Assembly: GCA_034698045.1 (NCBI GenBank)
Contig: JAQGAU010001054.1
Span: 1-21,804 of the forward strand
Direction: 5' to 3'
Length of the DNA stretch: 21,804 nucleotides
Source: Paramacrobiotus richtersi
Taxonomy: Eukaryota; Tardigrada; Eutardigrada; Parachela; Macrobiotidae
Shown: positions 8,308-19,000 of the stretch, in pieces
Numbering within the stretch: the first letter of the stretch is position 1
Layout: each line of letters starts with the position of its first letter
The notes under the pieces: generated by a model
Seen by the model: only the letters and a program-made list of their open reading frames with translations
Databases searched by the model: none
What the model was told of the DNA's origin: nothing
Position numbers and translations under genes: made by a program

Positions 8308-9896
8308 TCAGCAATATCGTTTCCACAACCGCTTATGTGCTTAATATTGATGACGAAATTGAGATTAGCGCATATTGTGGCAATGCGACGCATCAGGTCC
8401 AGTACGGCTCTGTTTGTGGAGCCAAGTTTGTCCCATGCTTGCACGACACCCAAGTTGTCACAATAAAAAAGAATTCTTTTTCGGACGAAACGATCTCCCC
8501 AGAGTTCTAACGCTGCGTACACTGCGAGCATTTCCAGATATTCGATGGCTGGTTTTCTGTCGATGATCCACTGAGGCCATCGAGACCAAAACCAGCGTGT
8601 GGAGAAGTAGCCACCCATTCCAGTTGTCCCGGAAGCATCAGTGCAGATATTCGTCACACTTGGGGAAGACCAGTCGGATTCAATAAACTTCGCAGTGCCG
8701 TCCCAGTGTGGAAGGAACTCGCGCCACCACTCGAGATCCAGGTGGAAATCGGAATTCAGATACAGTTTAGCATGTGGTGGCAGTTGGTGGCAGCCGACTA
8801 GCTGGTGTAGTATTCGGCGCAGGAACAGTCTCCCTGCCGGAATGCATTTAGTAGCGAACTGCAGCGAACCGACCAAACTCTGCAGCTCTCGGACTGTACA
8901 AGTATGGCGGTGTTCCAAAGACACTAACAGTGCCACCAGTTCCGCTAACTTTGGTGGTGGCACCGAAAGCGTCTGCGCGACCGAGTCGATCTCAATACCC
9001 AGAAACACGAGCTTACAAGATGGTCCTTCAAGCTTTTCCGGGGCTAATGGAACCCCTAAAGCTGCACAGAGTTCTTGAAAAGCTACTATAAGTTTCGCGC
9101 ACTCACCCGTAGTTATGGCTATAATCAGGAAATCGTCGATGTAGTGCAGCGCATAGATGTGGCCTGTTGCATCCATGAAAATCCACATTATCGCATCTGA
9201 GCAGCGACAGAACAGACTCGGGGCAGATCGACATCCAAAAGGAAGGACAACATCATAATAATATTTTCTGCCGTGCTGAAAACCCAGGAGATGGTATTGC
9301 TCAGGTAAAACGGGAATAAGTCTGAAGGCACTTTTGATATCGAGTTTTGCCATGGTGGCACCTGGTGGCAGCTGTAATAACATACGTATGGCATCATCAA
9401 CAGAGCAGAACTGAAGTGGAGGATCGTCCTTGTCGATAAAATCATTGATGCTGTCGCCGCGAGGTCGTGACAAATCCATGATGGTGCGGTACCCAGCAGG
9501 TTTCTTCGGAACAACGCCGAGTGCGTTAACGACGAAATGTGGTAAAGGAGGATGATTAAATGGGCCAACCGTGTGGCCCGCTGTAATCTCTTTGGCAATG
9601 GATTTCGAGAGAACGTCTGCATGCTCGACTGCACTTACGGAATTAGGAGTATAGCGATTATGATGATGCCCGTAGAAACCAATATCTGCTCCAAATTTCA
9701 ACATGCGAACAAGATGATTAACAAACTGGCGATCTGGATGGCGAGCAAGGAACACTGCGAACAAATCGGCTTTCAATGGTGTGATGCGCTCAGGGATTGG
9801 TGTCAGCTCCTGCAACTGGTGCTCAGAGTGATCAATCCCCTGCGGGCGGTTGTCATGCGTGTCGCTGCTGACCGCCACCGCGGCGGTCGTGTTCAT
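8112..9896 (-). CDS. Reverse transcriptase-RNase H polyprotein (Pol)
   Basis: From ATG 9896 the protein has 594 residues and overlaps the end of gag by 44 nt in the +1 frame. The open frame continues upstream to about 10256, but only as a shadow of gag. RT motifs are present in order: GYRTIMDLSRP (about 135-145), LDIKSAF (185-191), LPFGCRSAP (218-226) and HYIDDFLI with the YIDD catalytic box (251-258). RNase H follows with acidic residues D420 (CTDAS), E455, D480 (YCDNLGVV) and D530 (NDIADALS). It would copy element RNA into DNA in cytoplasm or nucleus. Neither a protease nor a methyltransferase is seen. The C-terminus past RNase H is short and overlaps the recombinase frame by up to 196 nt. 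All catalytic residues look intact. Confidence 0.92.
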   Translation of the reverse strand: MNTTAAVAVSSDTHDNRPQGIDHSEHQLQELTPIPERITPLKADLFAVFLARHPDRQFVNHLVRMLKFGADIGFYGHHHNRYTPNSVSAVEHADVLSKSIAKEITAGHTVGPFNHPPLPHFVVNALGVVPKKPAGYRTIMDLSRPRGDSINDFIDKDDPPLQFCSVDDAIRMLLQLPPGATMAKLDIKSAFRLIPVLPEQYHLLGFQHGRKYYYDVVLPFGCRSAPSLFCRCSDAIMWIFMDATGHIYALHYIDDFLIIAITTGECAKLIVAFQELCAALGVPLAPEKLEGPSCKLVFLGIEIDSVAQTLSVPPPKLAELVALLVSLEHRHTCTVRELQSLVGSLQFATKCIPAGRLFLRRILHQLVGCHQLPPHAKLYLNSDFHLDLEWWREFLPHWDGTAKFIESDWSSPSVTNICTDASGTTGMGGYFSTRWFWSRWPQWIIDRKPAIEYLEMLAVYAALELWGDRFVRKRILFYCDNLGVVQAWDKLGSTNRAVLDLMRRIATICANLNFVINIKHISGCGNDIADALSRFQTVRFRSLAPEANPEPDALPDFWTSLQRSYDKSIPLVAQSSSCSKTTSLKRQERHTTQL

Positions 9897-11130
9897 GTTC
9901 GCCGTGGGTAGTTGACTGGCAAACGTAGCATTCGTGCTTACGACCGAAACGGCATGGTTCTTCAGTACAGCTTCCTCTGTTAAAGTTTCGGCAGATTTCC
10001 CCGTCCGCGGCGGGAGCTTTCCGAAAAAGCTGAACACGGCAATCCCGGGCAATGTGTCCTGACTGCTTACATTTCTGGCACACTGCCTTAGCATGGCGAG
10101 TGTGGAAATTGTCGCTGGTGGAGGCACTGCAGTTCTTTGGGCTTTCGATGCATTCGTAAAATGCATCCTGGTGGCGGTGGCACCAAATTTCACTGTTTTG
10201 CGGACTATTGGCGGCGAAGCTGCGGAACTGAATGTCGTATTCCAGAACACTTTCAAGCGGATAATTGCGATTTGGATCCGCCAGCAACCCCATCTGGTCC
10301 AAATATTTCAGCATTGGTCCGACAAACTCTGGGTGGCTGAAGGTACGGTAAGCCATGAAAATCGAGAACGCGCGCGTCCAGGTGGCAAACGATGTAATTT
10401 GCTCTTTCTTGGTGGCTGGAACGAATCCTGTCTCCCCGGTGGTGGTGTCATGCGCCATTTTCGTGCCAGCTACAATCCGCTTGGCTGGGACGCGGTTATG
10501 TGGAAGTAAGTCGCAGAAGTCCACGAATTGTGAGTGATCCAACAGCTGCTCTCTGATTTTCGATGAAACGGCAGGGAGGTCCCTGTATGGATCGGCTGGG
10601 TTTGGTCGGCGCTCGCCGAGTCGGTCAAACACGCAGCGTCGCTCTGGGGATTCTTCGACATGAATTACTTCTGGTTGCTTACCTAAGTGGCTTGTGACCA
10701 CGTTGGATGACGGTGAGAGGGATCTTTTCGTCGGGAATGTGCTTACTGCCAAAGCTGGTGACTTCTGCTGTAACTGGGCAAGTTGAAAACCTACCATCTG
10801 GCTCTGGATGTCAATTAGACGATCTATCTTGGCTGTCAGCGATTCCTCACTTGTGGTGGCAGGGTTAACTGCAGTGGTGGCAGCTTTCTTTGCTTTGGCG
10901 GCCGCACCACGGGCGCCAGCAGCAACTGTAGAGTGGTCCGGGATGTTCACGGAGGATTTTGGCCGTCCCCGTATTGGTTGTGGAGGCTGAGCATTCTGGG
11001 GACCAGATTTCGGAGGACGTCCACGTTTGGGTGGTGGTGGCGGTGCAGAAACGGGAGATTGTCGCCGCTTCCTACCGGTTTGCGCCCCAGCTAACGGTTG
11101 GGTACCGTTGCTTTGCGCACGGCTCGACAT
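9853..11130 (-). CDS. Gag-like protein with AT-hooks and zinc knuckles
   Basis: The ATG at 11130 gives 425 residues. The N-terminal 60 residues are basic and Pro-rich with two AT-hook-like cores, KRGRPPK (35-41) and IRGRPKS (53-59). A Lys/Ala-rich stretch and a short amphipathic helix (about 95-120) follow. The C-terminus has a CCHC knuckle (CQKCKQSGHIARDC, C-x2-C-x4-H-x4-C), then a CCCH-like finger starting CRNFNRGSC and a final Cys/His cluster (CYVCQSTTHGEH). This finger order is common in Gag proteins of DIRS-group elements. It should bind and package element RNA; the AT-hooks suggest an additional DNA contact. It is the first gene of the element and its stop lies within the start of pol. 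Confidence 0.85.
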   Translation of the reverse strand: MSSRAQSNGTQPLAGAQTGRKRRQSPVSAPPPPPKRGRPPKSGPQNAQPPQPIRGRPKSSVNIPDHSTVAAGARGAAAKAKKAATTAVNPATTSEESLTAKIDRLIDIQSQMVGFQLAQLQQKSPALAVSTFPTKRSLSPSSNVVTSHLGKQPEVIHVEESPERRCVFDRLGERRPNPADPYRDLPAVSSKIREQLLDHSQFVDFCDLLPHNRVPAKRIVAGTKMAHDTTTGETGFVPATKKEQITSFATWTRAFSIFMAYRTFSHPEFVGPMLKYLDQMGLLADPNRNYPLESVLEYDIQFRSFAANSPQNSEIWCHRHQDAFYECIESPKNCSASTSDNFHTRHAKAVCQKCKQSGHIARDCRVQLFRKAPAADGEICRNFNRGSCTEEPCRFGRKHECYVCQSTTHGEHEHDRRGGGQQRHA

Positions 11131-11292
11131 TTTACCACGAAAGTAGGACGAAAACACGGATCTCAAGCAGAGAGATAGGTAGCCCTTTCTAGCGTTAAGA
11201 AGCGGGCAGGCCTGCTCTGATCAGCTAAATCGATCGAGGAAATCGCACAAATGCAACTGAATTGGATAACATTCAGACCATCGAGAAGTGAG

Positions 11293-11305
11293 CTATATAT
11301 ATACA
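11293..11305 (-). promoter_or_regulatory. TATA-like run upstream of gag
   Basis: On the minus strand TGTATATATATAG lies about 165 nt upstream of the Gag ATG, in otherwise mixed sequence. It could be the promoter of the retrotransposon, placing transcript starts about 30 bp downstream. There is no direct support beyond position and composition. Confidence 0.25.
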
Positions 11306-12387
11306 AAATGTCCGTGCATAGCGAACACGAGAAGAGGGGCAAAGAGCAACACGAACAAGGAAGGGGGCAGCTAGTGGGCGTCTCCTTCCAACATTAACAA
11401 CAATTAAAATACATTTAATTGGAAGAAAAACGAAAACGGAAAGCCAGTATTTTTTTAGCCTGTAGTACAACATATTATTACGATTCCGAAATAATGCTGA
11501 CTTGTCGGAAGTTTTTATACTAGGGTGTCCAAGTATGCCGCCAACCGTCCTGTGTCAGAAATTTTCAGCTCCATTCGAATGTGTAAATTAATGTGTAAAT
11601 GCGTATAGAGATATGTAAAGTCTACAGTGGACCATTTTCGTAACACCCGGAAAATCACACAAAACTAAAAACATATTTGTATAAAGACTTCTAACTGGTA
11701 TATATAGACTTAACAAATCCATAATCCAAGAATCGGATTAACGAATTCATAAAGCTGATTAATTAAGCTAGAATTATTTATAAAGCTTCTGTTTTTGAAA
11801 GTTCAATGTTTTTGAACAAGGCTTTTCTCATTCGACAGCCAAAACTAAATCTCAAGAAACCGGAAGGGTCCATGTGGTGACTCATCAACAAATGCATTTC
11901 TAATACATATATAAGAACTTGCCTTTTTGCATCGGCGGTGAACCGCGGCCGATTGTCGTGAGATATTCAACTTCTTTTATATAGATTCGTAAACGAATCC
12001 GTACGTTACTTGAAAAGTTCACTTCATTACATTTAACCGTAATATGAACAATGTTTCGCAACATAAAATATCGAAGACCCATGCATACAGATGTATTACA
12101 CGTATTCATTAAACTTGATTTATGGCGACTGCATTCACTAAACATTGTGTCAGTTTGGCTGTTAAGGCGGCTGCTATTTTAAGGACTCTTCTTTTACGCT
12201 CTATAAGGGTATGAATAACGATTTTAGATGTTTTTATCATGTCTAAAGCGGCAGAAATGTAGCTTTCCAATACGCAAGTATGTTCTAGATTTGATGGCTT
12301 TATCCGAATAAAGAGAATAATTACTTATACATATACTGCCGAAGAACACTGCCCTTTTCCGCATATCCGGCTTGGTAATCTGTTTTA
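11306..12387. other. Intergenic region between retrotransposon and TEP gene
   Basis: Mostly AT-rich, with no supported gene. It includes a nearby repeat of AATGTGTAAAT at about 11577-11600 and a GC-rich imperfect palindrome at 11931-11953. A minus-strand frame at 11900-12145 is open for 81 codons but lacks an identifiable start or any family signal. Confidence 0.4.
11931..11953. repeat. GC-rich imperfect palindrome
   Basis: The ends ATCGGC and GCCGAT are inverted copies, and GGT pairs with ACC further in, within a 23-bp segment. It stands out in AT-rich surroundings about 1.1 kb upstream of the TEP start codon. It could be a dimeric protein-binding site or a small hairpin; no function can be assigned. 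Confidence 0.35.
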
Positions 12388-12582
12388 TTGGTTGACTGTA
12401 CATGTGTCCGCAGTAACGAACAGACTGTTGATGTGATAACTAACAACGATCACTATCCGATCTATTCACATGATCGGAAGGCGATATCTGTGCTTCCACA
12501 AACTTACTATAAAACTAATTTCTACTGTCTATCGACCAGCGGTCAGCTCACAATTTCCCTTGTTATAATATATGTCGGGCGA

Positions 12583-12990
12583 ATGCTTCGATGTCTAACT
12601 GGCGTCACTTGTTTACAATTCGATGAAACCGGTCCAACTTATAGGTACATTTGTTTACCGCTTGCTAGCCTAACCCATCTGTTGGAAATCAACAGGCAAC
12701 GTTTTTCGAAGTGCATTTTTTTGCCGGTGGGCCTAAACACCAGAGACAATGATTCACGGAGCTGTACATATCAGGAACAAATAAAGGCAAAAAATTCATA
12801 CCCGAGTTGTACATTTTCCCTTCGTGTTTGTGCCGCAGCGGATACGGATGTGCTGAGTGCTGATAAGGCGCATTTCCAGTTGTGCGGTGTTTATACTTCC
12901 AGCCGGCCTCATTTACTGGCTGCTTTCCATCAGCAATTGTCACCACTTGATTTTGTCTTTGTTTGGGGGAATCGGTGTGGTGCATGCTGA
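12583..12990 (+). CDS. Hypothetical ORF upstream of the TEP gene
   Basis: A frame with no stop for 200 codons spans 12388-12990; the first ATG is at 12583, giving 135 residues. It is Cys-rich but shows no signal peptide, membrane segment or recognised domain. It ends 48 bp before the TEP start codon and covers the expected TEP promoter and 5' UTR, which argues against a separate gene. An unspliced frame this long is somewhat unexpected by chance in the window, so it is recorded. Confidence 0.2.
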   Translation: MLRCLTGVTCLQFDETGPTYRYICLPLASLTHLLEINRQRFSKCIFLPVGLNTRDNDSRSCTYQEQIKAKNSYPSCTFSLRVCAAADTDVLSADKAHFQLCGVYTSSRPHLLAAFHQQLSPLDFVFVWGNRCGAC

Positions 12991-13015
12991 ACCGCAAAAC
13001 ACCGTTGTGGAAAAT

Positions 13016-13033
13016 AAACTCCCTAAACTCCCT
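13016..13033 (+). repeat. 9-bp perfect tandem duplication before the TEP ATG
   Basis: AAACTCCCT occurs twice in direct succession, ending 5 bp before the start codon at 13039. It would lie in the 5' UTR of the TEP mRNA. Confidence 0.7.
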
Positions 13034-13038
13034 GCAAT

Positions 13039-16000
13039 ATGGAGGGCAAAAAGCTGGGATTGCTTCTCGTTTGGACGATAGTCTTTGCGTCTGCCAACTG
13101 TGAGGATAGTGCTACACAAATCGACTTTGTTCAGGATCCCGATGCGGTGGATAGATCGTAAGTGACTAATAGTATTTGATTATATTATAATTTTTATCTT
13201 TCATGACTATTATAAACTGGAACTGACCATGACCTAACTCCATCCAAAATTATCGTTCTGTATAAGACAACTTGTCTACCACTGCTTAATCTGCAGTCTA
13301 TAAGTAAGACTGTAAGACTATAATATGCAATCTGTAATGTTAATGCCGGTTAGCTACGTAAAGGTAAAATGGAGTAAATGTGACTTTTCTTTTTGTTTTA
13401 ATTTTGTCTCTGCTCTACTGAATTAAAATTTCTCAGAATATTCGCGTAAAAAACTACAGAGTCAAAAAGAACTGATCACTGAACTGATAACGAGTCCCAA
13501 CACGTATCTCTACGTTGTAACAAAAACTGCAGTGTTTTTGTTCACTGTAACAGAAGAACAGATGAAAGTACATGCAGTAATGGAAGCTGTATTTATGTAA
13601 TTTTAGACTGGTCTACTATATTACGGCACCAAAAATCATCAAGCCATTTTCTCAATACCCTATTTCCGTCACCATTAAGAAGGGTTCATCTCCGGTGGAT
13701 ATCACATTAAACATCAAACAAAAATTCTGGAGCAGATACAACAGAGAAAGCAGCAGCAGCGATAATATCACTGCAACAGTATCGGGACAGGTTGCTCCCG
13801 AGACTACTGTTCGATTTAACATAGACGTAAGAATATTAATTTTGGCACTGGTTGTTGGTGTTTAATTTCTACATCCTGTTATGTACAAAATTAATGAGCA
13901 ATTAGTATAATACAGTCGAATTTATTACGATTCTTACACCCGGGAGCGCATGATGTAACGGTTGTTCAACAGGTGAAGGCCCTGGATACTGGAAACTATG
14001 TCCTGCAGGCAAAGGGTCAAGATCAACAAGGACATAACTTCACCGAGGAATCGTCGCTAACAGTCAGACGGACGAATAATCTGATCTTTATCCAAACCGA
14101 TAAGCCACTGTATAAGTTGGGTGACACCGTCAAGTTCCGAGTCTTGGCAGTTGATCTCGCGCTCAAACCGGTTCGAGTTCCCCTGGATGTTAAAGTTTAT
14201 GTAAGTTGATATGCCGCAAACGGCGCACCTTGATTTCTTTACTGGTATTTCCGATGCAGTTGACTCGGTACGATATGAAAGCAAATTCAAAACCAGTCTA
14301 AATAAAATTCTAGCAAGGCATGTGTTCTATTAACGCACCAAAAAAGAATTTTTTAGTATACTGCCTTAAAAAGGAAGTTCCTCAGAACTGGTTCCACCGT
14401 GGTAACTTAACATTCGTTATAAGATGATGATTCTTATCTTGACATCCTGTACATAGGTATGAAGCGACGCTACTGACGCGGCATGAAAGATAAAAAGTGG
14501 TTTATAAAAATAAAGTTCGAATTACTACAGTACTTTGAAAAGCCCTTTAACTGCCGGTCGTGGTTTTACAAGTTCAAAATTACGATTCTTATCTACCATA
14601 GTTATCGTGATCCACATACGTGTGTAGCTGTCGGGTGAACAAACGTCTGGGATGTCCTGTTTTGAATATATGTATGCGCAGATCGCCGATAAGAATCGCT
14701 GCAATCCGGGCAGTCTGGGGCAACCGAGCTTCCCTAACCTCGAGACTGGTAAAGGAAGGGCTTGTACAAAATACTGGCAATCTGTTGTTTGTTGTAGGAT
14801 CCCCAACGTAATCTGATTCATCAGAATCTTCAAGTAAACAGTGCAAATGGTAGGAGATGATGTGCGAATAGCCTTGCTTGTTCACTGTTTTAAAATATTA
14901 ATGTTTTGATGGTTTTTACAGGCACAGCTCAAGCCGGCTTTTTTGGAGGTGAGCTGCAGCTGGCGTCGGAAGCTCCCCTTGGCTCATGGTTAGTCTTCAC
15001 AGTACGCAACAAAACATATACTCAGCCAGTAAATAAAATGGAAAAAATAAATTTTATTACATTGATTTTATCCAGATGTCGTACCTGTGTACTACCTCTG
15101 CACAAGTTTACGACTAATGAATACGGATATTTACGTTGTCAGGTCCATCGAGATCACGTCAAAAACTGAAAAGACCACCAGCAAGAGTTTCTCTGTCGAG
15201 GAATATGGTGCGTATAGACTTAACAATTTCCGAGTTACAACATTCCTGACATGCTGGCCCGTTTGTAGTGCTGCCGAGATTCGACGTGCAGTTGAAGTCT
15301 CCAGAGTACATCACATCCTTGCAAGACAGCTTCGAAGTTACACTGAATTCCAGGTGAGAGCGACTGTGCGGTAACTTTTGAACGGATGTCTACGTCCCAG
15401 AAAACTAGGTCATCCCGTTTTGATTTAACACTAATGACAATGATAACGGTAAACATATGGACAATGGAATATGCAGTTAATGATAGTTCTATCTGGCAGC
15501 TACACTTTTGGACAGCCGGTCAAAGGAAAGGCATTCATTCAAGTTGATGGGCCGTCTAAATGGAATCCGGATACCGGTCGTCCATCCAACCCGTCCAAAA
15601 GTTTCAACATTTCGGTACGTACCGATTAGGTCTCATCGACTGTGTGATATCTTAGTCCGCCAATAATTGCAAAGAAAATCCTTTCATTTCCAGATTTCCA
15701 TAACATGTTCTCGCTTGTCATTGTGACGGATTTTTTGTTCAAAGTGTTACATATCAACTCGCATAACAATGACTTTTAACTTTCCAAGCATGGTCCTGTG
15801 ACACATTTTTGCTGATTGTCTCAGGATTTTAATGGCTTTGCCAAGATCAAGGTGTACGTGGCAGACGTTACCAATGGCACCGAGGACTTTATCGCGGACT
15901 GGAAATCTATCCGCATCAACGCCAATGTAACCGAAGGCACTACCAACACGGCCCGTACCGCTAACTCCAAAAGCATCAACATGAAACGCTTCGCCTATAA

Positions 16001-19000
16001 AGCAAGTGCCCATTATTTTACTTCTAGTTCTTGGCCGTTGGCACAGCTTTAATTCTGTGTTCTTTATTACAGCTGGACATTATCAAGACGGTTAACACCT
16101 TCAAACCCGGATTCCCTTACAACATCACCATCGCCGCTACCCAACACGACGGACGCCCCATCCCACCCACAACGCGCAAGCTGGTGGTTAAAGTCAGCCA
16201 GAGTGCCAGCGCATGGGGTAGCGGCTACTTCGACGAGGAGCTGAAAGAATTCACGGTGCCAGCCAGTGGTAGTGTGGAAGTGACGGTTATTCCGTCGAAA
16301 GAATCGCGCAATCTGTACTTCCGTGCCCGTCTGGGAAAAGTCACGGATACGCAGAGCGTTAGTGGCTTCGAGTCGCCCAGTAACAGCTTTATGCAGATCT
16401 ACCCCCAGTTCAAGAATATCTCGGTTACCGATACCGCGACTTTCACAATTAATCTGACAAATCCTTTTCCTCAACTCAACTATACCGTAAGTGAAGTAAA
16501 CTAGATTCAACAGCGTTAATTATTTCGGGCGGTTATCAAAAGTGCATGTCACAGTAACCCTGCAAACCGACCGCAAGTGTTTTCTCGTTCTTTGCACTGT
16601 ATCGTGCATAGGTACTCTAGTGTCCTTTATTCTTGATTCCTGGTTTTTCCTTTTCTTGGCAATACTTAATTCGCACTCGCCATTCCTGTCTATACAGACA
16701 TAGTGTATTATATAATTTATATTGTATGTAACAGGTACTTTCAGGGGCGATAATGATTTCGACAAAACAGAATTTTAATTACATGAATTAACTGGCTGCC
16801 ATAGATCATGCATAGCCCCTTGTGAAGTTTTTTGTTTTTCTCGAAACATTTCATTAACTACAAAGGTGGTTTTACGGCCCCGGTTTGTGCAGCTTGATTG
16901 GTTAACAAATGACTGATTGAATTTCTAGGTGGTTTCCAAAGGCCAAATCGTAACAGAAGGACAGATCGCTGCTGATAGCCTGACAGCCACACTTTCTTTA
17001 CCACTGGATCGTAACTACACACCCCGTTCCCGCCTACTGGTGTACTACATGTTACCCGATACGGAAGTTGTGGCTAACGTGATCGATTTTGAAGTGTCCG
17101 GTCTTATTCAAAACAACGTAAGTTCTCCAACTCAGTGAACAGCATCTTCGCTATTTACCCTTTTCCTTGTGTAGGTCTCCATCACCGTGAGACCTGAAAA
17201 CCGCACCGACTATGCCGAGCCAGGCGAACGCGCCATCATCAAGATCGAGACCGCTCCCAAATCATTTGTCGGATTGCTGGCAATGGATCAGAGCTTGTTG
17301 TTGCTTAGAAAAGGAAACGATATTTCCGAATCGAATGTAAGCAAAAGGTTTACCCGTTCATTCATGCTGTTAAATTGTTGCATTATTTGCGCTTGTTGCA
17401 TTAGATTGTCAGCTCGTTCGGTGAACTTGATAGCGATTCATGGTCCTTTGAGAATGCCTTCGGTTCCAGTCGGTTTAAGTTCCCTGATGGGAGCTCTGTT
17501 TTCCGATTCCTTCAAGTAAGTATGTGATGTAAGAACAGTATTTTTTGGTGGTTATTGACAATATGCAGTCGGTACATGGTTGTTTGCGTCTTAGCAAGCG
17601 GGATTGCTTGTGTTGACCAATGCTGCCATTCCTGGCAATCCGAAGAACGTGGACGACGATGATTTCACTACAAGCCGGTTCCGAGGAGGGATCAGTGGCG
17701 CTAAAGGCGGCTCCGGTGGCGCAATGTTAATGATGGCAGCAGGTAAATACAGCACCTAACGTTTTATCGATCGTCAACTGAAAGTCGTGTATGCTGAAGT
17801 CTGAAAAACACACAACGCAATCTTTGTGCTCAGTGACAATACATTTGCGCGCTAACCATTTCACTCGTAAGGACAGTGATTTTGTTTTCTTCCCGTTCTC
17901 TTATTATTTTTAAAAGATTTTTAGATTATCTGGCACAGTAATTCACCCAGATGGGCATTGAGAATGGCATTCTAACACAGTTTCCGAATTTAAAAAAGCC
18001 CTAAATGCAGATTCCGCAGAACAATAATTGTTCAAATATCAAATTTTACCCGAACTTATATCTTAGAACCGCCAGTAAATGGTTAAGAAATCACCGTGAT
18101 ATTTTTTAAATGTATGTTTACAGTACAGCATGAGTAGAACAACCTAATTCAAAAGATTCTTCACGCCCTTTTTATTGCCGGCTTTTTATTAATCTTCTTG
18201 CTTTCATTCTTTGTAATAATAGTAGGATAAAGACAGTAGGTATGGCCGCTGTTTTCAGGTATAAGTACTTTCGCGGTACTGATTAGGGATAGTCGGATTT
18301 TCGTTATACTCACTGTACTGGAGCCGCACTGTACTAGTAAGAAAGCGAAGCCGCTGCAGTATTTAAGAGGTTGTTATGATGGCAGCTCCCATGGCATCTA
18401 CTCCAATGATGGAGTCGTCATCATCACACAGCAATAAACGAACTAGTTCCGAAGGATCAAAGACTACTGAACCGCGACTGCGACAAGACTTCCGTGAAAC
18501 GTTCTTGTACGAAACTTTCAGCAGGTATGCTTGCAGATCATGATTGTATGTTTAATGTTGTGTTCATCTCGCTGTATACAGTAGTTGCCTTGAAACTGTG
18601 ATAGGAACAGTTAATGTGAAGACATTGAAATGCACATATGAACGATAATATTTTGCAAAATAATCGATAAAACAGCAAAATTTACAGAATGAGAAGGAAG
18701 AATGTTAATCAGAGATGTTGAAACTTTCAGTGAGAATGGCTCCATTGAAATCACTCGCAATATTCCGGACACAATTACCAGCTGGGTGTGCTCCGCTTTC
18801 AGTATGAACAACGAAGTCGGCCTCGGCATCACCAAGGAGCCACCGATTGTAACGAAAATCGGTTTCGCATGCTGAACTGTTCTAATTCACACTTCCGTGT
18901 TGCAGCTGAAAGTATTCCGCCCCTTCTTCGCCGTCCTCAATCTTCCATTCAGCATTGTCCGCGGTGAAACCGTGCAGTTAGAAGTGCTCGTCTTTAACTA

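Larger units (their letters stand above)
7083..11304 (-). mobile_element. DIRS/Ngaro-type tyrosine-recombinase retrotransposon, apparently intact
   Basis: Three overlapping, uninterrupted frames on the minus strand encode Gag (11130-9853), RT-RNase H (9896-8112) and a tyrosine recombinase (about 8307-7255). There are no introns and no integrase or aspartic protease domain, which separates it from LTR elements. The Gag, RT-RH, YR order without an N6-adenine methyltransferase between RNase H and YR resembles Ngaro more than classic DIRS1. The ends are not defined: I saw neither inverted terminal repeats nor clear split direct repeats. A 47-bp-period repeat lies 3' of YR at 7083-7159, and a TATA-like run lies 165 bp 5' of the Gag ATG; these set the approximate limits. 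DIRS-group elements do not usually make target-site duplications, so none is expected. Intact frames suggest recent insertion. Confidence 0.85.

Noticed and set aside
10112-10120. GCTGGTGG, identical to the E. coli Chi site, near the repeated octamer
   Set aside because: Only one exact match; the enriched word is TGGTGGCA and the host is a eukaryote, so a RecBCD link has no support.
10093-10509. Plus-strand frames of 60-140 codons across the retrotransposon
   Set aside because: They are antisense shadows of gag, pol and YR with no features of their own.
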